Of a stretch of 10,805 nucleotides of DNA, positions 1 through 5,354 are shown in pieces (position 1 is the stretch's first letter; the number at the start of each line of letters is the position of its first letter). The notes under the pieces are model-generated. The model had not been told where the DNA came from. It was given only the letters and a program-made list of their open reading frames with translations, and ran no database searches. Source of the DNA: Pseudomonadota bacterium. GTDB lineage: Bacteria; Pseudomonadota; Alphaproteobacteria; Elsterales; Elsteraceae. Location: contig JACQAI010000711.1 of the NCBI GenBank assembly GCA_016195115.1, positions 1 through 10,805 of the forward strand, read 5' to 3'. The position numbers and the translations under genes were made by a program.

Positions 1-219
1 CTGGCCGAGGTCGGCGTGCCGTGCGCGCCGATCAACTCGATCCCCGAGCTGATGGACGAGCCGCAGACCCAGGCGGTCGGCATGCTCCAGACGCCGCCGG
101 GCGAGGACTTCATCCTGCCCGCCCTGCCGATGTCGTTCGACGGCGTCCGCCCGCCGCTGCGCCGCGGCGCGCCGCGGCTCGGTGCCGACAACGCCGCGCT
201 GCTGCGCCGCGGCGGATGA
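1..219 (+). CDS. CaiB/BaiF-family CoA-transferase, C-terminal fragment
   Basis: This is the last 72 codons of a gene that begins left of the window, read in frame 1 to a TGA at 217-219. The visible protein runs through GVPCAPINSIPELMDEPQ and ends with a proline- and arginine-rich tail (PPLRRGAPRLGADNAALL). That layout, with a V/A-P-x-x-P-[IV]-N segment, a following 'DPQ/EPQ' and then a 'P-x-LG-x-[DH]-N/T' close, is typical of the C-terminus of class III CoA-transferases (CaiB/BaiF, formyl-CoA transferase-like). These enzymes move CoA between acyl groups in the cytoplasm. The catalytic Asp and the N-terminal fold lie outside the window, so substrate and start cannot be judged. It is separated from the secretion genes by 143 bases and is probably not cotranscribed with them. 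Confidence 0.8.
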   Translation: MAEVGVPCAPINSIPELMDEPQTQAVGMLQTPPGEDFILPALPMSFDGVRPPLRRGAPRLGADNAALLRRGG

Positions 220-227
220 TTGAGGAC

Positions 228-246
228 TTGGCCGAGGGCGGGCCAA
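228..246 (+). terminator. weak stem-loop after the CoA-transferase
   Basis: A perfect 6-bp inverted repeat, TTGGCC (228-233) and GGCCAA (241-246), with a 7-base loop, lies 8 bases after the CoA-transferase stop. Its position suits a terminator, but no T-run follows, so intrinsic termination would be weak. It may be incidental in GC-rich DNA. Confidence 0.25.
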
Positions 247-261
247 ATCAACGGTTTCGCG

Positions 262-297
262 GCGTGATTAAGCCAATATTTACCTTGTAATTGCTGA
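262..297 (+). promoter_or_regulatory. AT-rich tract likely holding the secretion-operon promoter
   Basis: The 143-base gap before the exporter gene contains one clearly AT-rich stretch (about 263-297, including AATATTTA and TTGTAATTG). Everything around it is strongly GC-rich. This is the natural place for a promoter driving the HlyB/HlyD pair, but I could not find a convincing -35/-10 pair with correct spacing, so exact elements are not assigned. Confidence 0.25.
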
Positions 298-334
298 ATC
301 CACGGGCGTTCTCTACTTCAGCGTGCCTTCCCGA

Positions 335-359
335 GCGCGAGGGCACCCAGCCCTGGCGC
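335..359 (+). promoter_or_regulatory. hairpin directly before the exporter start codon
   Basis: Bases 335-344 and 350-359 form a 9-bp stem (GCGC/GCGC, one G-G mismatch at 339/355, then AGGGC/GCCCT) around an ACCCA loop. It ends three bases before the ATG at 363. The only purine-rich ribosome-binding-like run in the leader, GAGGG at 339-343, is in the left arm and would be hidden when folded. This could limit translation of the exporter; the regulatory role is inference. Confidence 0.35.
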
Positions 360-362
360 GGC

Positions 363-2501
363 ATGCCCGATCCTACCGACACCCCTCGACCGATCGATTC
401 CGGGCTCGCCAGCTTCGCGCTCGTGCTCCGCATCCTCGGTGTCGCCACGACCCCGGAACAGATCGCCCACGAGCTCGACCTCGGCCGCGGGGCGATGACC
501 GGCGACGACATGCTGCGCTGCGCCAAGCGGTTCGGCCTGCGGGCCCGCCTGGTGACGACGCGCGCCGAGCGTCTGGCCAAGACGCCGTTGCCCGCGATCG
601 CGCTGCGCCGCGACGGCGGCGCTTTCGTGCTCGCCAAGGCCGGCGGCGGCACGGCGCTGATCCAGGATCCCGCCGAGCCGCGGCCGCGCACCCTGTCCCT
701 GGCCGAGCTCGACGCGATGTGGGACGGCCGCCTGGTCCTGCTGGCGCGCCGCGCCGGCCTCGGCGACTTGGCGCGGCGCTTCGACGTCACCTGGTTCCTC
801 GGTGCGATCCACAAATACCGCTGGATCCTGGGCGAGGTGCTGGCGGCGTCGTTCTTCCTGCAGCTGTTCGCGCTGATCACGCCGCTGTTCTTCCAGGTCG
901 TGATCGACAAGGTGCTGGTCCATCGCGGCCTGAGCACGCTCGACGTCCTGATCATCGGCTTGATCGTGATCTCGGTGTTCGAGGTCGCGCTCGGCGGCTT
1001 GCGCACCTTCGTGTTCTCGCACACCACCAACCGCATCGACGTCGAGCTCGGGGCACGGCTCTACCGCCACCTGCTCGCCTTGCCGATCGCCTATTTCGAG
1101 GCGCGCCGGGTCGGCGATTCGGTGGCGCGCGTGCGCGAGCTCGAGAACGTGCGCAGCTTCATCACCGGCTCGGCGGTCACGGTGGTGATCGACCTGCTGT
1201 TCACCGGCGTGTTCCTGGCGGTGATGTTCTACTACAGCGCCACGCTCAGCTGGATCGTGATCGGCGCCTTCCCCTTCTACATCGCGCTCAGCGTGCTGGT
1301 GACGCCGATGTTCCGCCGCCGGCTCGACGAGAAATTTCGCCGCGGTGCCGAGAATCAGGCCTTTCTGGTCGAATCGGTAACCGGCGTCGAGACCGTGAAG
1401 GCGATGGCGGTCGAGCCGCAGATGCAGCGGCGCTGGGAGGAGCAGCTCGCCGGCTACGTGCGCGCCAGCTTCGCGAGCACCAACTTGGGCAACGTCGCGA
1501 GCCAGCTCGCCAACCTGATCAACAAGCTGACCATCGCGCTGACCTTGTTTTTCGGCGCGCGGCTGGCGATCGAGGGCAGCCTGACCGTCGGCGAGCTGGT
1601 CGCCTTCAACATGCTGGCGGCGCGCGTCAACAGCCCGGTGCTGCGCCTGGCGCAGCTGTGGCAGGATTTCCAGCAGGTGCGCATCTCGGTCGATCGCATC
1701 GGCGACATCCTCAACACCCATCCCGAGCCGGCCCATAACGCCGCACGGGCGTCGCTGCCGGCGATCAAAGGCGACATCGCGCTGGAGTCCGTGACCTTCC
1801 GTTACCGCCACGACGGCCCGCCGATCCTGCGTGACGTCTCGCTCGCGATCCCGGAAGGCCAGATCGTCGGCATCGTCGGGCCGTCGGGCTCGGGCAAGAG
1901 CACGCTCGCCAAGCTGGTGCAGCGCATGCACGGGCCGGAGATCGGCCGCGTGCTGGTCGACGGCATCGACCTGGCCTTGATCGATCCCAGCTGGCTGCGC
2001 CGCCAGATCGGCGTCGTGCTGCAGGACAACGTGCTGTTCAACCGCTCGGTGCGCGAGAACATCGCGCTCGGCGATCCCGCGATGCCGCTCGAGCTCGTGA
2101 TGGCCGCCGCCGAGCTCGCCGGCGCGCACGAGTTCATCGCCCAGCTGCCCCACGGCTACGACAGCGAGGTCGGCGAGCGCGGCACGACGCTGTCGGGCGG
2201 CCAACGCCAGCGCATTGCGATCGCCCGCGCGCTGGTGACCAACCCGCGTATTTTGATCTTCGACGAAGCGACCAGTGCGCTCGACTACGAATCCGAACAG
2301 CTGATCCAGGCCAACATGCGGCGGATCTGCGCCGGCCGCACCGTGCTGATCATCGCCCACCGCCTGTCGGCGGTGCGCTTCGCCGATCGCATCGTGACCA
2401 TCGAGGCCGGTTCGATCACCGAGGACGGCAGCCACGACGAGCTGATCCGCCGCGGCGGCCGCTACGCCAAGCTCCACCGCCTGCAGATGGCGTCGTCTTG
2501 A
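363..2501 (+). CDS. HlyB-like type I secretion ABC exporter (permease/ATPase)
   Basis: A 712-residue protein, close to E. coli HlyB (707), that would pump an unfolded protein across the inner membrane using ATP. Residues 1-125 are a C39-peptidase-like domain lacking catalytic residues: Ser13 stands where the Cys would be (IDSGLASFAL), and the His position reads GGAFVLAK. Residues about 150-430 are the six-helix transmembrane domain; LQLFALITPLFFQVV and DKVLVHRG closely match HlyB as I recall it. The nucleotide-binding domain has Walker A GPSGSGKST (506-514, Lys512), signature LSGGQRQ (610-616), Walker B ILIFDE (630-635) and H-loop His666. I chose ATG 363 over an in-frame TTG at 291 because it aligns with the HlyB N-terminus; no clear ribosome-binding site precedes it. 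The HlyD-like gene overlaps its stop. The exported substrate is not visible nearby. Confidence 0.93.
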   Translation: MPDPTDTPRPIDSGLASFALVLRILGVATTPEQIAHELDLGRGAMTGDDMLRCAKRFGLRARLVTTRAERLAKTPLPAIALRRDGGAFVLAKAGGGTALIQDPAEPRPRTLSLAELDAMWDGRLVLLARRAGLGDLARRFDVTWFLGAIHKYRWILGEVLAASFFLQLFALITPLFFQVVIDKVLVHRGLSTLDVLIIGLIVISVFEVALGGLRTFVFSHTTNRIDVELGARLYRHLLALPIAYFEARRVGDSVARVRELENVRSFITGSAVTVVIDLLFTGVFLAVMFYYSATLSWIVIGAFPFYIALSVLVTPMFRRRLDEKFRRGAENQAFLVESVTGVETVKAMAVEPQMQRRWEEQLAGYVRASFASTNLGNVASQLANLINKLTIALTLFFGARLAIEGSLTVGELVAFNMLAARVNSPVLRLAQLWQDFQQVRISVDRIGDILNTHPEPAHNAARASLPAIKGDIALESVTFRYRHDGPPILRDVSLAIPEGQIVGIVGPSGSGKSTLAKLVQRMHGPEIGRVLVDGIDLALIDPSWLRRQIGVVLQDNVLFNRSVRENIALGDPAMPLELVMAAAELAGAHEFIAQLPHGYDSEVGERGTTLSGGQRQRIAIARALVTNPRILIFDEATSALDYESEQLIQANMRRICAGRTVLIIAHRLSAVRFADRIVTIEAGSITEDGSHDELIRRGGRYAKLHRLQMASS

Positions 2502-3919
2502 CCGCCCCCAAGCTGTTCGCCTTGCCATTCGACGCCGCACGCCGGTCGCGCAGCCAGGCGCACGAGCGCGAGTTCCTCCCAGCGGCGCTCGAGATCGTCG
2601 AGACGCCGGCGTCGCCGGCCAGCCGGGTGATCGGCTATGTCATCGTGCTGTTCTTCGCGCTGGCGCTGGCGTGGGCCTGCCTCGGCCAGGTCGATGTGAT
2701 CGCGACCGCGCGCGGCAAGATCATCCCCACTGGCCGCACCAAGGTGGTCCAGCCGCTCGAGATCGGCACGGTGCGCGCGATCCACGTCCAGGAAGGCCAG
2801 CCGGTGCGCGCCGGCGATCCGCTGATCGAGCTCGATCCGACGACCAACGCCGCCGAGTCCGAGCGGTTGGCGGCGGATCTGGTGGTGGCCGGGCTGGACG
2901 CGGCGCGGCTGCGCGCCGCGCTGTCCGACGCGCCCGACCCGGTCGCCACGTTCGACCCGCCGCAAGGTGCGGATGCCCTCAAGGTCCGGCTCTACCGGCA
3001 GTTGCTCGCCAATCAGGTCGCCGAGCAGCGCGCCAAGCTCGCCGGGCTCGATCGCCAATACGCCCAGCGCGACGCCGACCGCGCGGCGGTCGCGGGCACC
3101 GTCGCCAAGCTATCCGCCGCCATCCCGATGCTGCGCGAGCGCGCCCAGACCAAGCGCTATCTGGCCGACCAAGGCACGGCCTCGAGGATGAACGCGCTCG
3201 AGCTCGAGCAGAGCCTGACCGAGTACCAGCACGAGCTGCTGGTCCAGAAGAGCCGTCTGGCCGAGGCCGAGGCCGCGCTCGGGGCGATCGCCGAGAGCCG
3301 GGCGCAGGCCGCCGCCGAATATCAACGCACCATGCTGACCGACCTGACGGGCGCCGAGCAGAAGATCGCCGGCCTGACCCAGGAGCTCGTCAAGGCGACC
3401 AAGAAGACCGACCTGCAGCGCCTGACATCGCCGGTCGACGGCACGGTCCAGCAGCTCGCAGTGCACACGATCGGCGGCGTCGTGACGCCGGCGCAGACCC
3501 TGATGGTGATCGTGCCGCGCGACAGCCGGCTCGAGGTCGAGGCCGCGGTCGAGAACAAGGACATCGGTTTCGTCGCCGAAGGCAATCCCGTCGAGATCAA
3601 GATCGAGACCTTCAACTTCACGAAGTACGGCCTGCTGCGCGGCACGGTGACCCAACTGTCGCGCGACTCGATCGTGCCCGAGCGCGGCGGCGCGTCGGCC
3701 GATCCGCGCCAGCCCACGACTGCCCCGACGACGCAGGAGCCGGTCTACACCGCGCGCATCTCGCTCGATCGTGAATCGATGGAGATCGACGGGCGGATCA
3801 TCGCGCTCGGCCCGGGCATGTCGGTGACCGCCGAGATCAAGACCGGCCAGCGCCGCGTCATCGAGTACCTGCTGTCGCCGGTGCTGAAATACAGCCACGA
3901 GAGCATCCGCGAGCGCTGA
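2498..3919 (+). CDS. HlyD-family membrane fusion (adaptor) protein
   Basis: A 473-residue periplasmic adaptor that links the ABC exporter to an outer-membrane TolC-type channel. Residues 1-43 are cytosolic and carry EFLPA (25-29), as in E. coli HlyD. Residues 44-63 form a single membrane anchor. A lipoyl-type half-motif follows at about 70-115 (GTVRAIHVQEGQPVRAGDPL), then a long Ala/Glu/Arg/Gln-rich coiled coil (about 118-300), the second lipoyl half (SPVDGTVQQL) and a beta-barrel region. The C-terminal HlyD-family signature lies near 437-461 (LGPGMSVTAEIKTGQ), and the protein ends in a SIRER tail like that of HlyD. The start is TTG, sharing four bases (TTGA) with the exporter stop. No ATG occurs before the membrane segment, so the TTG start and translational coupling are well supported. 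Full length (E. coli HlyD is 478). Confidence 0.92.
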   Translation: MTAPKLFALPFDAARRSRSQAHEREFLPAALEIVETPASPASRVIGYVIVLFFALALAWACLGQVDVIATARGKIIPTGRTKVVQPLEIGTVRAIHVQEGQPVRAGDPLIELDPTTNAAESERLAADLVVAGLDAARLRAALSDAPDPVATFDPPQGADALKVRLYRQLLANQVAEQRAKLAGLDRQYAQRDADRAAVAGTVAKLSAAIPMLRERAQTKRYLADQGTASRMNALELEQSLTEYQHELLVQKSRLAEAEAALGAIAESRAQAAAEYQRTMLTDLTGAEQKIAGLTQELVKATKKTDLQRLTSPVDGTVQQLAVHTIGGVVTPAQTLMVIVPRDSRLEVEAAVENKDIGFVAEGNPVEIKIETFNFTKYGLLRGTVTQLSRDSIVPERGGASADPRQPTTAPTTQEPVYTARISLDRESMEIDGRIIALGPGMSVTAEIKTGQRRVIEYLLSPVLKYSHESIRER

Positions 3920-3946
3920 GCTTTGCCCGCGGGGATCGGCGAATCC

Positions 3947-4618
3947 CTACCGGTCGTTGGCGCGGCTTGCGATCTTTTGATGGAGCGCGCCGATGAGCGC
4001 CTCGAGGCGGCCGCCGTTGCGGCGCAAGAAGCTGCTGAAGTCGGCTGCCAGCACATTGCCGAGGCTGATCGCCTCGGCGGTGACGTCGACGATGCGATAA
4101 CTGCCGTCGTCGCGGCGAGCCAGCGCGACCAGCACCGGCCGCGGTGGACCCTCGCTCGACTGCACGTCGACCCGCACCACGGTACGACCGTCGCCGGGGA
4201 GCGGCGCGCCGGACGCGGCGTCATTGATCACCCGCGGGCGACTGAACGTGAGCTCGCCGGGCCGCGTCAGCGCGCCGATATAGTTGGTGACGAGAAAGTT
4301 TTCGAAGGTGACCAGGAAATCGGCCTGCTGCGCCGGCGGGATCAGTTGCCATGCGGCGCCGACGCTGTTGCGACCCAGCTGGGCGACGTCGAAATAGCGC
4401 GTGATCGTCAGGCGCAGCTGCTCGGACCGGGTGGGCATGGCCGCGCCGACCGGCATCGCGAGGGCCGTCATGGTGTCGTGAAGCGCCAAGTCGACAAAGG
4501 CAACCGGACTATCGGGCAATTGCGAGTCCGGCGGTGCCTCGGCGCGGGCCGCGAGCGGAAGTGCGACAAGCAACGGCGCGAGCACGGCCGACCATCGCCG
4601 TAACACGAGTCGTCTCAT
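3947..4618 (-). CDS. MlaC/Ttg2D-family periplasmic phospholipid-binding protein
   Basis: A 223-residue exported protein. Residues 1-26 are a signal peptide (basic MRRLVLRRW start, hydrophobic core, cleavage after ARA). The mature part fits the Tol_Tol_Ttg2 (MlaC) family: RYFDVAQLGRNSVGAAWQ, then a QQADFLVTFENFLVTNYIGAL helix region, and near the end IVDVTAEAISLGNVLAADF followed by an FLRRNGG segment. MlaC proteins carry phospholipids between outer- and inner-membrane complexes to keep outer-membrane asymmetry. The hopanoid-associated HpnM subgroup is an alternative that I cannot exclude. The start is supported by GGAGAG (minus strand, 4623-4628) four bases before ATG. The usual mlaF, mlaE, mlaD and mlaB partners are absent, so this is an orphan copy. 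It converges with the HlyD-like gene across only 27 bases and lies downstream of the thioesterase gene on the same strand. Confidence 0.85.
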   Translation of the reverse strand: MRRLVLRRWSAVLAPLLVALPLAARAEAPPDSQLPDSPVAFVDLALHDTMTALAMPVGAAMPTRSEQLRLTITRYFDVAQLGRNSVGAAWQLIPPAQQADFLVTFENFLVTNYIGALTRPGELTFSRPRVINDAASGAPLPGDGRTVVRVDVQSSEGPPRPVLVALARRDDGSYRIVDVTAEAISLGNVLAADFSSFLRRNGGRLEALIGALHQKIASRANDR

Positions 4619-4741
4619 GGCGCTCTCCGCCTATGGATGTCACAGAGGCAACACGCGATTGCCACGGCGGGTTCCCCCAGGCGGGCTCCCTAAGTGAGGA
4701 CGTCTATGATCACGCCGGAGTGCTAGGCCAATAAACGGGCG

Positions 4742-4756
4742 CGCCTAGGCCAGGCG
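4742..4756 (-). terminator. possible weak terminator after the thioesterase
   Basis: On the minus strand, immediately after the thioesterase stop, CGCCT (4756-4752) and AGGCG (4746-4742) form a 5-bp stem with a 5-base loop; a T-rich patch (GTTTATT) follows some bases later. An alternative stem pairs CTAGGC (4723-4728) with GCCTAG (4743-4748). The structure is short and the T-run is offset, so read-through into the MlaC-like gene is possible. Confidence 0.25.
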
Positions 4757-5185
4757 TCAGCCCGGGGCCACCGCGGGCAACGACTCGGCAGCCAGCGCAC
4801 GTGGCCGGCCGTCGTCATCGATCGCAACGAACGTGAACTCGGCATCGCTCACCTTGACGCGCTCGCCCTGGCCCTGCCGCAGCACCCAGACTTCGACTGC
4901 TAGCGTGACCGAGGTGCGACCGATCCGCGTCACCTCGGTATAGCAGCACACCGTGTCGCCGACCTTGATCGGTGCCAGGAACGCCATGTTGGACACCGCC
5001 GCCGTCACGACGCGGCCGCCGGCTTGCTTGGTCGCGCTCATCTTTCCGGCGCTGTCCATCAGCGACATGATCCAGCCGCCGAAAATGTCCCCCAGTGGAT
5101 TGGTGTCCGCCGGCATGGCCAAGGTGCGCGATGCGAGCTCGCCCTTGGGATCGCTCGGATGGTTCCGCAGGGTCGCCTGCATCAT
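4757..5185 (-). CDS. yciA: YciA-type acyl-CoA thioesterase (hotdog fold)
   Basis: A 142-residue cytoplasmic thioesterase that hydrolyses acyl-CoA to free acid and CoA. It shows the YciA/BFIT hotdog signature: RTLAMPADTNPLGDIFGGW (20-38) leading to MSLMD with Asp44, the expected catalytic acid of the hotdog helix, then GRVVTAAVSNMAFLAPIKVGD, a CCYTEV strand and a C-terminal VAIDDDGRPRAL, all very like E. coli and Haemophilus YciA. I chose the ATG at 5185 because an excellent GGAGGG (minus strand, 5192-5197) lies six bases upstream. A longer in-frame reading to an ATG at 5269 would start inside a palindrome and add a tail with no family resemblance. The MlaC-like gene follows after 138 bases. 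Physiological substrate range is unknown; YciA enzymes are broad. Confidence 0.9.
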   Translation of the reverse strand: MMQATLRNHPSDPKGELASRTLAMPADTNPLGDIFGGWIMSLMDSAGKMSATKQAGGRVVTAAVSNMAFLAPIKVGDTVCCYTEVTRIGRTSVTLAVEVWVLRQGQGERVKVSDAEFTFVAIDDDGRPRALAAESLPAVAPG

Positions 5186-5191
5186 GTCGTG

Positions 5192-5197
5192 CCCTCC
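5192..5197 (-). promoter_or_regulatory. strong ribosome-binding site of the thioesterase
   Basis: Minus-strand GGAGGG, six bases before ATG 5185. It decides the start of this gene, which could otherwise be read 28 residues longer. Confidence 0.75.
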
Positions 5198-5251
5198 AGA
5201 AGAGACGGTCGCCCGCCGTTCGCGGCCGTTTCCTCCGACGTCCACCGCACC

Positions 5252-5270
5252 AATGTTGCGGCGCAACATT
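5252..5270. promoter_or_regulatory. 19-bp palindrome, probable repressor operator
   Basis: AATGTTGC (5252-5259), GGC spacer, GCAACATT (5263-5270): perfect 8-bp arms. It covers the spacer and -10 of the candidate thioesterase promoter, the standard position for a repressor site. The TTGC-N3-GCAA core resembles TGC/GCA-type operators such as those of PHB regulators (PhaR) in alphaproteobacteria; that assignment is a guess. Confidence 0.5.
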
Positions 5271-5280
5271 TCACTTTCAA
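5252..5280 (-). promoter_or_regulatory. candidate promoter of the thioesterase gene
   Basis: On the minus strand, TTGAAA (5280-5275; five of six to TTGACA) is followed after exactly 17 bases by AACATT (5257-5252; a weak -10, sharing the second-position A and final T with TATAAT). The predicted start of transcription would be near 5245, giving a leader of about 60 bases before ATG 5185. The -10 match is poor on its own; the right spacing and the palindrome lying over it raise its credibility. Confidence 0.4.
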
Positions 5281-5304
5281 GGTGCTAGGAGTTAGAGGGT
5301 TTTA

Positions 5305-5322
5305 TTGTGCCGCGCTGCACAA
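5305..5322. promoter_or_regulatory. CRP/FNR-type inverted repeat upstream of the thioesterase promoter
   Basis: TTGTGC (5305-5310), six bases, GCACAA (5317-5322), perfect arms. The core TGTGC-N6-GCACA has the spacing of CRP sites (TGTGA-N6-TCACA), with four of five bases matching in each half. Its centre would lie about 68 bases before the predicted thioesterase transcription start, near usual class I activator positions. It also lies just after the cysteine synthase terminator hairpin. Confidence 0.35.
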
Positions 5323-5326
5323 ATAT

Positions 5327-5345
5327 CGGGCAACGGCGTTGCCCG
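5327..5345 (-). terminator. terminator-like hairpin of the cysteine synthase gene
   Basis: CGGGCAAC (5327-5334), GGC, GTTGCCCG (5338-5345): a perfect 8-bp stem with a 3-base loop, 9 bases past the cysteine synthase stop. On the minus strand the stem is followed by ATATTTGT, a short T-rich tail. Position, stem strength and tail fit intrinsic termination, though the T-run is interrupted. Confidence 0.55.
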
Positions 5346-5354
5346 CGCGGCGGG

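Noticed and set aside
228..246. sigma-54-type promoter in TTGGCC...GGCCAA
   Set aside because: The GG and GC doublets are not at the required -24/-12 spacing.
318..2540. 740-residue open frame on the minus strand opposite the exporter gene
   Set aside because: It is rich in Arg, Ala, Gly, His and Asp in the pattern of a reverse-frame shadow in GC-rich DNA, with no domain, and lies exactly opposite a clear HlyB homologue.
3932..3947. GGGAT/ATCCC stem-loop between the converging HlyD-like and MlaC-like genes
   Set aside because: Only five pairs, no T-run on either side, and it overlaps the MlaC stop codon; too weak to call a bidirectional terminator.
3923..4603. 226-residue plus-strand frame opposite the MlaC-like gene
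   Set aside because: It would follow the HlyD-like gene closely, but has no family resemblance and mirrors an MlaC protein with signal peptide and good ribosome-binding site.
4738..4749. Adjacent GGCGCGCC and CCTAGG palindromes plus two CTAGGCC copies
   Set aside because: Short self-complementary words are common at this GC content; no longer symmetric site or conserved operator form was seen.
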